64,000 bases of DNA, taken from assembly GCA_963082975.1 (NCBI GenBank), contig OY720348.1, forward strand, positions 71,139,719 to 71,203,718, written 5' to 3'. Of the stretch, positions 34,771 to 45,023 are shown in pieces. This stretch comes from Labia minor (lineage: Eukaryota > Arthropoda > Insecta > Dermaptera > Spongiphoridae). Under the pieces are notes generated by a model. That model had not been told where the DNA came from. It was given only the letters and a program-made list of their open reading frames with translations, and made no database searches. The translations under genes were made by a program, and so were the position numbers. Numbering within the stretch: the first letter of the stretch is position 1; the number at the start of each line of letters is the position of its first letter.

Positions 34771-35900
34771 ATCTTAATTAGAATTCCCAAAAAACTAGTA
34801 CGTATGATTCAAATTTGTCTTGAAGGTAGTAAAGAAAGAATAAGATCCGGGAATCAACTATCGTATGTGTTAAAACAAGAAGACGCATTATCAACAATTT
34901 TATTTAATTTAGTACTGGAATATGTAATTAGATAAAGTGGGAAAATAAAACGGAATCGAATTAAAAAAAAATCAAGGATTAGGTTACGATTTAAATATAA
35001 TGACAATTAAAGATAGCGTTGAAAAATAAATCCAAGCAGGAAAAGAGGTGGGACTAGAAATTAATAATGCTAAGACAAAGTATTTAGTAACAAAGAGAAA
35101 TAATATTAACACACAAATTCTTAACATATCGTACAAGATATAGAATTTTAAAATGTAGAAAAATGTAAATACTTAGGTTCTGTGATAACGAAAGATAATA
35201 ATATTCGAGATGAGTTTAAAACGAGGTTACAATCGGGAAACGCCTGTTATCATGCAATAAATGGGGTTATCGCATCAAAATTATTATCAAAGGGGATAAA
35301 AATTAAAATATATAAAACAATTATATTACCGGTTGTATTATATGGGTGTGAGCCATGGTCTATGACCTTAGGTGACGAGAGTAGATTTAGAGTATTTGAG
35401 AATAGGATTCTGCGAAGCATTTATGGTCCAAAGATAGATGAGCTCGCCGGGGAAGGGGAAGTGAATGACCTCTAAGCATCTCCAGACAAATCCTATTGAA
35501 GCGACACTACAATTCAGAGTGTCATAACTAAATTAGTTGCGAGTTGCATGCTATGAATTTAGGATATACATATAGACTAGGGGTTAAAGCCCAAAGGGCT
35601 GGCTCTAATATTTCATTGTTAAAATTATTAAATCGAGAAGATTACGATGGGCAGGGCACATGGCTAGAATGGGAGAAGAAAGAATGGCGAAAAGTATATT
35701 GGTGGGGAGACCGAGTGGGAAACGCCCGCTTGGGAGACCAAGGACGCGGTGGGTGGATAATATGGGAAGGGACGTGAGAGAGATGGGAGAGGGGAGGAAT
35801 TGGAGGGTTGTGTTTCAGGATAGGGATACTTGGAGAGGTGTGGTTGCTGCGGTCAAGAACTTTCGAGTTCGAGCCACAGAGATAGATGGATAGATGGTAT
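34771..35900 (+). pseudogene. Non-LTR retrotransposon reverse transcriptase, 3' part, broken
   Basis: Conceptual pieces in order are PKKLVRMIQICLEGSKERI, LKQEDALSTILFNLVLEYVI, QGLGYDLNIM, AGKEVGLEINNAKTKYLV, VEKCKYLGS, an open frame 35182-35475 with LYGCEPWSMTLGDESRFRVF, then WARMGEERMAK-like and GRPSGKRPLGRPRTRWVDNM. This is the palm-to-C-terminal part of a LINE endonuclease/reverse transcriptase of the kind abundant in arthropods. The catalytic YADD box reads Y-D (34985-34990), as if two codons were lost. Stops occur at VIR* and VEK*, with a frameshift before VEKCKYLG. About 150 bp of unrelated DNA (35486-35628) breaks the C-terminal region. The N-terminal endonuclease is absent. Inactive. 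Confidence 0.85.
35486..35628 (+). repeat. Insert in the LINE, duplicated at 36118-36258
   Basis: Contains ATTGAAGCG(A/G)CACTACAATT, GTTGCGAGTTGCATGCTATG and GGGTTAAAGCCCAAAGGGCT. It is not part of the LINE protein: the LINE copy at 62 kb reads through without it. An almost identical copy lies 632 bp downstream. Confidence 0.8.
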
Positions 35901-36117
35901 GTTATAATCTCGAATGATACTAGATAATTTTAAAATCAATTAAAAACATTACAATAAAAAATAGTAATTTTTACTTTATACTAAATATATATAAGTATAT
36001 GAGGATAAAAAAAAATTAATTTTCTATTTTAATCCAATCCCAATCAAAATAGTTTTATTTTCCCAATTCAAATAAAATTTTCCTTTTAAACAAAAAAAAA
36101 AAATCAAAAACCAAAAA

Positions 36118-36258
36118 ACAAATCCTATTGAAGCGGCACTACAATTCAGAGTGTCATAACTTAATTAGTTGCGAGTTGCATGCTATGAATTTAGGATATA
36201 CATAATGACTAGGGGTTAAAGCCCAAAGGGCTGGCTCTAATATTTCATTGTTAAAATA
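36118..36258 (+). repeat. Second copy of the 35486-35628 segment
   Basis: About 141 bp with only a few differences, same orientation. The 632-bp offset suggests a segmental duplication or two insertions of one short element. CCCAAAGGGCT is partly palindromic. Confidence 0.8.
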
Positions 36259-36957
36259 AATACGCTTGGCATAAATTCTATTTGAGTTAATTCATGTTTA
36301 CAAATTTGTCTTTTAGCCTTTATGAAAATTGGAGAAACTTGTTTCAAATAGTTTGCTTATATTATTGATTTTTTTTTTTTAAAAAAAAAAGAAAATTTAT
36401 TATATTTATTTTTTGATATACTTTTTTTTACATATAATAATAAAAATAATAAATCACGGTAGAAATCATTCACCAGGTGACTATCTTAAAGTGCTCGAAG
36501 ATATTTATTTTGGAACGGTCTATATGGATAAACACGTTGACATATTATTTATTTATTTTAATGTTTAGTCAAGAAAATAAGACAAAGCTGTTGTCGGGCA
36601 ATCTACCAGTTGAAGAGCATCTATTGCCCGACAACAGCGCCACCCTGGCGTTTACTTTTTCGTCCCTGTACATATTTTGCAGTACATTTAGTATTTAATT
36701 GTACATCTTAATACATAAATATCTATATTATTTATACTTTCTATTTTCAATATTCCTTTTTTCTACAAATTATATTTACAAAATGTTCACATGATTTAAT
36801 CACATATCCATGATGTATTTACATTTATTTACAAAATAAAATCACTCAATATAAACTTCACATACACCAACAAGTCATTATCACACTCATCAAGCACGAG
36901 CTGTCTTAATTAAAAATAAAAGGAGGGAGGATTAAAAAAGGTCATTAATTTAAAATA
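36259..36957. other. AT-rich DNA with one strong perfect hairpin
   Basis: At 36587-36638 GCTGTTGTCGGGCAAT is followed after 20 bases by its exact reverse complement. A smaller CGCCA-CCC-TGGCG hairpin follows at about 36637-36650. No protein of this region is recognised; the 73-aa frame at 36477 spans the hairpin but is otherwise unremarkable. Confidence 0.6.
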
Positions 36958-37299
36958 AGCTGGAGTGTCTCCACTCGACTATCTCTCAATTTGAATTGGA
37001 ATAAATAACATAATATATTATATTTGGATTAAATTTAATTAATTAAAAATTATAAATTAAAATTAATAAATAATAGTTATTAAACCAGCGCGTGTTTGGG
37101 TCTTTGTTGTCGATGACACCACGTCACCTGCTGGCGCGTGATTGGCAGTCTACGTGTTAAAAATTTTTAAAAATTAATTCCGGGACTTTCAGCGATTCAA
37201 TCAAGCTGAAATTCTATATATAGCAGTTTTATAGATTTTTTAATCATGTGAAAAACTATCAAACATATATCTTTATTTTTACGGTCACATTAGAGGAAA
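36958..37299 (+). mobile_element. Element E, copy 5 (5' half)
   Basis: Runs from AGCTGGAGTGTCTCCACTCG to ACGGTCACATTAGAGGAAAT and stops exactly where copy 6 begins, so copy 6 inserted into it or the pair arose as a partial dimer. Confidence 0.85.
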
Positions 37300-37301
37300 T
37301 T

Positions 37302-37769
37302 AGCTGGAGTGTCTCCACTCGACTATCTCGTAATTTGAATTGGATTAAATATAATATATTATATTTAAATTAAATTTAATTAATTATAAATTATAAATTA
37401 AAATTAATAAATAAATTTATTAAACCAGGGTAAATTTGGCTCTTTGTTAGTGGCACCACGTCACGTGCTGGCGCGTGAGATTTGCAGTGTTAAAAAATTA
37501 ATTCTGGTACTTTCAGCGAATCAATCAAGCTGAAATATAGCATATATAGCAGTTTTATACAATCTTTAATCATGTGAAAAACTATCAAACATATATCTTT
37601 ATTTTTTATGGTCAATTTAGTGGAAAAAAAAATGAAAACGTGGTAGGTAATGACCCTCTGCCGGTTGAGCTACATTTCTCAAAATTTGATAGAAAACTAC
37701 GAATTTTGAATAATGTCCATGTACCAAATTACATGATTCTAGCTCAAATCGTTTTTGAGTAATCTTGTT

Positions 37770-37817
<48 letters not shown>

Positions 37818-37844
37818 GACATTTTTCTCAACTTCAAAACGTAT
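37302..37844 (+). mobile_element. Element E, copy 6 (3' end deleted)
   Basis: Full 5' half and CA microsatellite (37778-37813), then a deletion joins TTTTTCTCAAC to TTCAAAACGTAT, and the 3' hairpin is missing. Adjacent in the same orientation to copy 5. Confidence 0.85.
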
Positions 37845-38286
37845 TATCAATTGATTTCAGGATTATTTAAAAATCATGAGTTCAGCAGCTTTCTTATTTT
37901 CAAAGATATTTTGTGTACGGTTTATGACGATTGATTACGAAAACGAGGACATTGTTAATATTTTGAAGATAAGTGACAAGGGTACCTAAAGAAATCAACA
38001 CCCTTTCATTTTCACTAGCAACTGCTACATACTTCAAACGAGGCATACAGACAGACTCTCAATGACGTGTATCCAAATTGTATGATTTCTTGGACTGTAG
38101 TCTCTTCCTTCGTCTGATCAAACGGCATGTGACTTTTTCATAAGTACTGTCCGACAACACTTCATTAAAAACGTCAAGAAAACATTCGTCAAAAGATTAC
38201 TAGAATACCTCATGATATTTTTTTGGGCGCTTTGATGAATACTTGTTGATAGTAAGACGTTTGAAAACTCAAACTATTTTCACTTC
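37845..38286. other. Non-repetitive stretch, no gene recognised
   Basis: Lower AT bias than the surroundings, but no convincing open frame flanked by splice sites. A short frame at 38243-38428 runs into a SINE and is not credible. Confidence 0.35.
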
Positions 38287-38480
38287 AAAGACGACACGCA
38301 GTCTGGATGCCTCCCAGACACGATTGACTTTCAACCTCGTAGTTCGGGGTACAAATCCCAGGGTTAGTAAGGGAATTTCTCTCCGGCTGAAATCTTTGCG
38401 AACAAGAACCTCTATTCAGTTTACGTGATCAAAATTGGGAAGTCATTGGAAATAAGAAGTCTCTTTTTCTTTTACCTCTT
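38287..38480 (+). repeat. tRNA-derived SINE family 1, diverged copy
   Basis: Head AAGACGACACGCAGTCTGG, a B-box-like GTTCGGGGTACAAATCCC, then TAGTAAGGGAATTTCTCTCC and TTGGGAAGTCATTGGAAATA, matching the better copy at 47762-48040 (opposite strand). Confidence 0.6.
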
Positions 38481-38599
38481 ATTTCTTATTTGTCCATTGC
38501 AGGGCTTGCTCCAAGGGTCCATACCATCTATGATGCGAACTAGAAGAAAACCTCTGTTTATAGGATATGGCAAGGAGTTTTAATATTGAATTGATGGGA

Positions 38600-38760
38600 T
38601 TTTAGGATTTTGATTGGGGTTTGGGACGCGACTTCCTCAATTGGAGGCGAGGAGAAGTCGTGGCTGGCGTGAGCAGGGTTGCTTCCCTGAAATGGATCTA
38701 TCTCTATCTGGATCATAGAGAGGGTCCACCCGCTACTCCTGAGGCTGGGAAACAATTTTT
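38600..38760. repeat. GC-richer fragment related to 24.5 kb
   Basis: CTTCCCTGAAATGG and GGATCATAGAGAGGGTCCAC resemble CTCCCTGAAGTAG and GGATCATAGAGAAGAGTCTA at about 24555-24605. Probably a fragment of an interspersed repeat. Confidence 0.4.
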
Positions 38761-38855
38761 CTTTAAATTAAATTTATTGAAAATTTTGCTTTTGTTGGTC
38801 TCAAATAATGGACTGCTAGTTTGTTAGCAGGGTGCGCTACTAGTTAAGCTATCGT

Positions 38856-38856
38856 A

Positions 38857-38897
<41 letters not shown>
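38856..38897. repeat. (CT)n/(TA)n compound microsatellite
   Basis: A run of CT units followed by TA units. Confidence 0.85.
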
Positions 38898-38929
38898 ATC
38901 GTTTAGGTTACCCTGAAAGTTTTCATTGT

Positions 38930-39037
38930 TATGAAAACTATGAATTAAATTCCCAAAAGAAATTCCCTCGTAAATAAATACTCTTGAAAAACGTCGAGAC
39001 TCAAATCTCACAATTAAATGTGAAAATAACCCAGAAA

Positions 39038-39075
<38 letters not shown>

Positions 39076-39270
39076 GGATTAAACTTGGAATATAAAATTA
39101 ATTATTAAATAATTTTTAATACTTTGCATCCTAGATAATATATTAAGGGTAAGAATCGGATTCCCAAAATTGCCTTCAAAACATTTTCATGAAAATGGTT
39201 TCAAAATGGGCACCGAAACGTTGAGAACCAAATCTTACACGAAAATTCGGAAATAATTTTTCAAAATAAA
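38930..39270 (+). repeat. Repeat with GAAACG motif, two copies; third at 41.75 kb
   Basis: CATGAAAATGG..AAAATGGGCACCGAAACGTTGA..AACCAAATCTTAC (39190-39240) resembles TTTGAAAATGGGCCCAAAAT..CACCGAAACGGTG..CCAAATCTTAC at 41805-41860, with a poorer match near 38935-39010. Confidence 0.45.
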
Positions 39271-39564
39271 AACTTATAAGGAAACTTAAACCAACATGTA
39301 CATTATTTATATTATAATTTTATTTAAATTTTTATTAAAATGCATTGAAATACAGATAATTTATTTTAGTAAATCTTGATATAATCTAAATTTATTGTAA
39401 TATGTTTCATTTACTTATAAATATATAATAAATATAAATTACACTTTTTAATGTTATTCTATAAAATAGAATTTATTTATTTAATTAATTTATTCATAAA
39501 AAAAAGTGCTGTAGGAAATTGTTAAAAAAATAAAAATTAGGGTGTACTTTTATTAAAAAAAAAT

Positions 39565-39770
39565 TAAAAACACAACGTTTCGATTGCTCTTTCTGCAATC
39601 ATTATCAAGTAACTACACTCGTCGAACGATCGGAAGTTATTTAAACTGATGTCAGTCGGTTTTTTAAAAAAATATCACATAACTGATCAGTCGTCCGAAG
39701 AGTGTAGTTACTTGATAACAATTGCAAAAAGAGCAATCGAAACGTTGTATTTTTATATGTCCTTTAATAA
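39565..39770. repeat. Foldback repeat ending in ACAACGTTTCGATTGCTC
   Basis: Arms 39571-39619 and 39707-39756 are inverted: ACAACGTTTCGATTGCTCTT and AAGTAACTACACT are mirrored as AGTGTAGTTACTTGATAAC and AGAGCAATCGAAACGTTGT. A third, single arm is at 41955-42020. The GAAACGTTG phrase resembles the 3' ends of some retroelements; class not determined. Confidence 0.6.
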
Positions 39771-40432
39771 ATGTGTAGTAAAATATAGTCATGTGGTGTT
39801 ATTAATAAAATTCCTTTATTAATAAACATAACCACCAAAGGTTAAATAATTTAAAATATTTTCTTATTTATTATTGAATATTAATAAGAGAACTACGACT
39901 TCAATATAAAGTGAGAGATTTAAAAAGGTAATCAAAAGATAATTCTAACAATACAAGCAGAGAAAGCTCTAGGATACTCAAATAATTTAAGTCTAGGGGA
40001 AGTTTCAAGTGTCAGGAGAAAATTAACTAATTGGAAGGTTCCTGAACTGGATTAACAAAACAACTTTTTGTTAAAACATTTAACAGTTTATGAATTTCGA
40101 GAGGGGTATTGTGAGACTTTTGAATGATCCTAGTAAATTTCTTTAACAAAAGTGAAAACATTGCCAGAATAGGGTAGGGAGAGAAACATCTTTCTACAAC
40201 CATATTAAATATTCTTTTAGAGATGATAAATAAATTCTAAACATTATTATAAACTTTCTAGTTTAATTGACTTGTTGGAAACATCGGATGATGAGGGTGA
40301 TTATCACTGTTGTATGCAACGTGTAGGAAATAGAAGTTCTACCATTTCCCGACTACTTATCGGATGATTCAAAGAAAATAATTTAGTATTCTTTGATTGC
40401 ATTTAAAATTGATTTGAAAATCAATGCCATAT
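39771..40432. other. AT-rich stretch, no gene recognised
   Basis: No repeat landmark or coding signal was recognised. Confidence 0.35.
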
Positions 40433-41040
40433 AGGCAATATTTATTTATTCCCCCAATCCCATATTTCTTAATGAAAAAAACGAATCTTTTTTATGATTG
40501 TGTGGTCAATGACATTAGAGGACGGGTTTTCTAATGAAAATATAATTCTTTAAAATATTTGCAAATCAAAAAATTAATCAAATATTATAAGAGAGACGCC
40601 ATTGAAACCATTGAAACCTGCCATTGACGCCTGAAAAATGTGCATAATTAGAAAAAAAAATTCCATTAAGTTTAATGATTTTTTTTTATTTATTCAATAG
40701 TATTTAATTAAATTATATCGATGCACAAAGAAGGCAATATTTATTTATTCTCCCAATCCTATATTCTTAATGAAAAAAACGAATCTTTTTTATGATTATG
40801 AGGTGTGGTCAATGACATTAGAGGACGGGTTTTCTATTGAAAATATATTTCTTTAAAATATTTTCGGATCAAAAAAAACAAACTATAAAATAGCATAAGA
40901 GAGACGCCATTGAAACCTTTAAAACCTGCCATTAACGCCTGAAAATATTCATAATTAGTAAAAAAAAATATTCCATCAAGTATAATCAATTTTTATTTTA
41001 TTTATTGATTATTATTTAATTAAATTAATATAAGATTTAA
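40433..41040 (+). repeat. Tandem dimer of a ~299-bp unit
   Basis: GGCAATATTTATTTATTC starts at 40434 and 40732. Both units contain GAAAAAAACGAATC, GTCAATGACATTAGAGGACG and GAGAGACGCCATTGAAACC. The copies differ by scattered substitutions and small indels. Confidence 0.8.
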
Positions 41041-41699
41041 TTAAATTAAATTTAAATAAATTTAAAAGAAATACCGTATGTATATCCTTTCTATGTAGGG
41101 GTAAGAAAATGAAGACGAAATCATGATCTCACAGGAAAGAATACCTAGAAATAGATCAAAAAATCATTGTAAAGTTCAAAATACACATATGGAAGGAATT
41201 TCATTAAAGTTTGACCTGAAAAGTCAAAACAATCTGAAAAATAAACTGAATTGTTCAAAACTGGAGGAAATTCCAATCATGTATGGAGTCTTAAGGTTGT
41301 ATCGCTACTCTGGCTCCAATTAAAATTAATAATATATATATATATATCGAGTTTCTAAAATTAAAATACACAAACATTCTATCAAATAGAATAAAATACA
41401 ATACAATTGAATAAATGTTATATACAGAAAACTATTTTCATACCATCTATGTTAGATGTTGAATTAAATGAATAATTTTTTTTTAACATTTTCCTATAGA
41501 AATTGAGACAATACAATTCAATGCCCATTCTGAATACAAATATATATATATTACTCCATATATAAATGGTTTTATAAATAAACATATAATTAAGTATAAC
41601 AACAACATTTATAAATATATATTCGTTCAAGTTTCCATGAAAGTTTTTATTATTTTGAGAAGTAATGTCCAGATTATTTTCACGTTTGTATTTATTAAA

Positions 41700-42300
41700 A
41701 CTTTTATGTTTTTATTCCATAATTATTAAAGGGAAGCATTTTAAATTATCGTCACACAGATATGACCCAGAATCTCAAAAAAAATTTTCTCCTTAAAAAA
41801 CTCTTTTGAAAATGGGCCCAAAATAGTCACCGAAACGGTGTTATCCAAATCTTACAATTGTGAAAAATGTGAAAATATTAAAGAGATTTTTATTAAAAGA
41901 CCATATATTTTTATAATTTATTTATAGAATTAAATAAACGTATATTGCTTGAGTCGGTGAAAGCGTACGCTACTTGATAACGACTGCAGAAAGCAGAATA
42001 AGCAATCGAAACGTTGTGCGTTTATTTAGTTCAATAAATAAATTATAAAAATATGTGGTCTTTTAATAAAAATATCTTTAATATTTTCACGTTTTTCACA
42101 ATTGTAAGATTTGGATGTCAACGTTTCGGTTTGTAAATTATATTAGGTTGAGGAAACAGAAATCCAATATTTTTGCGCGAAATTCAAGACTTTATTTAAC
42201 ATGTTTTAGATTGTCCGATTTGGGTCACATATGCACCATTATGTTGGATAATTTGTTGCCCTGTATATCCGGAAACCGGAAGTTTACAAAGTATTAATTT
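41700..42300. repeat. Mixed GAAACG repeat fragments
   Basis: Combines the 41.75-kb copy of the GAAACG repeat and a single arm of the 39.6-kb foldback (GCAATCGAAACGTTGTGC, ATAACGACTGCAGAAAGC). A less repetitive segment follows, ending CCGGAAACCGGAAGT. No gene. Confidence 0.45.
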
Positions 42301-42434
42301 TATATTCATTGTTCCAAAATATTTCACTTAAAATATAGTAGTAATTAATAATTAATTAATTAAACTAAAAATAAAAACTAAGATAATATAATTTAGTCAT
42401 TTTAATTCAAGTTTTAAAGATAATTTTTTTTTAT

Positions 42435-42439
<5 letters not shown>

Positions 42440-42477
<38 letters not shown>
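42440..42477. repeat. (TA)n microsatellite
   Basis: Pure TA run immediately before the LTR-like block. Confidence 0.9.
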
Positions 42478-42480
<3 letters not shown>

Positions 42481-42985
42481 GGGAATGGAGATTTTTGGCT
42501 TCGGCTCGCAACTCGAGCGCCCAACCGACCGAGTCAGCCAAATCTTGGCGAATCTTACGGCTTCAGTTTCCGCCAACAGTAACGTCAAAAATCACGGAGC
42601 GCTTGTTTCCTCTCCACGCCGCTCCAACAACAAGCGCCCCACTCGCCCGTCGCCATATTCCCCCACTCCACGGCAAGCGCGGCAATTCAACGACCAATAG
42701 CAACCGCATCCCGGTCGTCTGGAACTTCTTTATAAAAAGGACCCCCGGCACGATTTTATTAATTACTGATTATCAGCTCGTTATCTCTGCACTCTGCTCA
42801 CCCATCGTTACGAAGATCTAAGAAGAAGTATTCATATATTCAAAAACTGAAGAAGTTATCTTTTCATTTACTTATCTTTATAGTGTTTTATCTTGTTCAT
42901 ATTCTTTAATCAAAACGATATTATTTTGCTATTATTTCTAAACAGAAACGATTTTTTTTGCTAAAATAACCCCTAGACACCTACA
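42478..42985 (+). mobile_element. Probable solo LTR
   Basis: A 508-bp block that begins TGTGGG and ends CCTACA, an imperfect terminal inverted repeat as in LTRs, flanked by ATAT on both sides (the left one inside a TA run, so weak). The first 280 bp are far more GC-rich than the surroundings. TATAAAAAGG at 42731 is followed 30-40 bp later by candidate start-site sequence (TTATCAGCTCG), and then an AT-rich tail resembling R-U5. No adjoining gag-pol or second LTR exists. The alternative is a host promoter with a noncoding first exon. Short frames over it (60-114 aa) are overlapping chance frames. Confidence 0.45.
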
Positions 42986-43560
42986 ATATTGTTGGAAATT
43001 AATTTATTTCAAATCGTCGGTCGGTTCTTAAAATCTTAATTTATACGGGTAGGATGAGCGTTTATTTATACTAAAAAGAAAAAAAAGATAATCATAATAG
43101 AAATAGATGATATAAACTAACCATATACGTATGTACAAACATAGTAAAACAATTTTCAAGGTGTATGACCTTGAAAGTTATTTCTCGAAAATTCTGCCAT
43201 GTTATTTAAGCTTCCACTAAAATAGATAACATGAAAATTATCATTTATTTCAAGTAAAAAAAAAACATGGGAATGTTTTACTTTGAAAGGAATAGGATTG
43301 TGTTTCGTTCTAAGTTCAAAGATAATCATCCGAATGTGTGTATATATGGATGGTTCTATCTATATATTGTATGGATGTATGTCGAGCGCGAAAGAGAGAG
43401 AGAGAGCGAGAGAGGTATATTTAGATATATATTCTATACATAGATGGTATTATTTGTATATGTATAGAATGGTTGTTAGATTGGTGCTGCAAACTTGATA
43501 CCCAACTTAATCGGCTCGTTTTGTTGTGTATTTCCAAGTTGAAGTTGAATCTTATTCAAC
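42986..43560. other. Intergenic DNA with GA run
   Basis: Contains (GA)n at 43391-43415 and AT-rich sequence. The 71-aa frame at 43283-43498 is low complexity and not credible. Confidence 0.4.
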
Positions 43561-43889
43561 GTCAATCGGTTGGAGAATTCATCCATTTAAGCTTGTTAAG
43601 GGGCAAATGAAGGTGTACCAAAGAGGAAAGGATAAAAGGAAGGTGGGAGTGATTAGGACGAGGATGGATGGCATCAGTTGCCATAAAACCATGTCCTAAT
43701 TGGAGGCCGTAGCAAGACAGACCGTTTCGTACCGGTTCATAATATGACCTGTTATTTTTATAGCAGCGTGGCTGTGTCTATTTCCACGGGTTACCTTGAG
43801 GGAGGGGAAGGTGTGCAGGAGTGGAGGGGGGGCCCTAGGAGTACACTCTCAATGAAGTGGCTTTCTCCTCCTGCGCGTGCTCAACCCTC

Positions 43890-43952
43890 TCTCTCACTCT
43901 CCTATTCTCTCTCACAGTCAGTTACCTCGTGGTCGGCCAATAGGCAACATCA
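43890..43952 (+). promoter_or_regulatory. Candidate Inr/DPE core promoter
   Basis: A CT-rich stretch leads to TCAGTT (43918-43923), an arthropod initiator match placing +1 at A43920. At +28 the sequence ACATC fits the loose DPE consensus. There is no TATA box at -30. The position leaves a 45-base leader before the ATG of the adjacent signal-peptide exon. The GC-rich, less repetitive DNA from about 43560 onward would be the proximal promoter. Confidence 0.45.
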
Positions 43953-43964
43953 CCAACGACGCTC

Positions 43965-44022
43965 ATGGCCCAAACACCTGTTCGGCTCCTTTTGCTCGTT
44001 GCTTTGCTCGTTCGTCAAGCAG
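43965..44022 (+). CDS. First coding exon of a secreted or membrane protein (partial gene)
   Basis: ATG at 43965 opens MAQTPVRLLLLVALLVRQA and one further base before CAG|GTAAGC, a near-consensus splice donor at 44023. The peptide has a short polar start, an arginine, then a leucine/valine-rich core and a small residue near the end, as in a signal peptide. A phase-1 intron directly after the signal peptide is a widespread arrangement in secreted and Ig-superfamily surface proteins. The exon lies in GC-richer, non-repetitive DNA behind an Inr-like start. The mature protein cannot be named; downstream exons were not recognised and are presumably beyond a long intron. A 134-aa overlapping frame (43744-44148) is a shadow. 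Confidence 0.6.
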
Positions 44023-44159
44023 GTAAGCCACTCGACATGGCTACACGACAAACCACCAAAACACCAGGCAGTCCATCCCCTTCGAGCCCTTAAGAATTAC
44101 CCGAGCAAGGGATGGGGGAGACATACTGCCAAGTCAACAACATCCTAGATTTATAATTA

Positions 44160-44959
44160 AAATTACCCCCACCCTACCGGTATTCTTCTCCTACTCCGAA
44201 ATACTTCATACCGCTTTCCTTCTTCCTTCCTTTCGAAGAACACACCGGAAACCTTCAAAACATTTATCTATTGATTGCTATTTACTAGTTTTTTCTTTTT
44301 TTTTTTCTTGTTTGTTTTTTTTTTTTTTTTTTTGGTAAAAAGCATTTATAGGGATTCCTTATTACGTTTTATTTCCTTCTTCTATTTCCTCATCCCACCT
44401 CCCCCCATTCCATACGAAATTCAATATAATCATCCCTTAATCGTTTGTTTGTGTTTTTTTTTTTTTTTTTTTTTTTTCTTCTTCCTTGAAATGTTGTTGA
44501 CTACTCTGATATGAAAAGGAAATGCAAGCGAAAGAGAGAAAATAAATAAATAATTCAAATAAAAAAAAATAAATAAATAAATCTAACATATTCACATGAA
44601 AGTTATTGTCACTTTCAAAAATGTACCGTTTTTGTTGTTAATCAAAAAAAAAAAAAAAAAAATCTCCCTTGAAAAGCAGGAAAGAAGGAAACAGCGCGGT
44701 TAAAAAAATACAAAAGCCAGTTGTCACCGTTAAAATAGAAATGCTTTCATCAATAAAATCACTGAAACCCATCCTGAAATAATAGATTATATATATATAT
44801 ATATATATATTTTTTCAATGGGATAAATATTATTAAATTAATCCTTAATATTAAACTTATAATAAATAAAAAAAATACTTTTTGTATTTAAAATAAATAT
44901 TCTATAAAAATAAAATACACAGAATAAATACACTCAATAAATAATTTTAGAGTAAAGTG

Positions 44960-44997
<38 letters not shown>

Positions 44998-45020
44998 ATT
45001 TTTAATATTAAACTTAATTA
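44160..45020. other. Probable intron with simple repeats
   Basis: Poly-T runs (44313-44332, 44455-44478), poly-A (44645-44662) and (TA)n at 44785-44811 and 44964-44995. If the exon at 43965 is real this is its first intron. No further exon recognised. Confidence 0.45.
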
Positions 45021-45023
45021 TCT

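Noticed and set aside
42477-42821. Overlapping frames of 62-114 aa in the GC-rich block
   Set aside because: Frames on both strands overlap with no recognisable motif; high GC content simply lacks stops. An LTR or promoter explains the block better.
43744-44148. 134-aa plus-strand frame
   Set aside because: It is out of frame with the signal-peptide exon, crosses its splice donor and has no motif.
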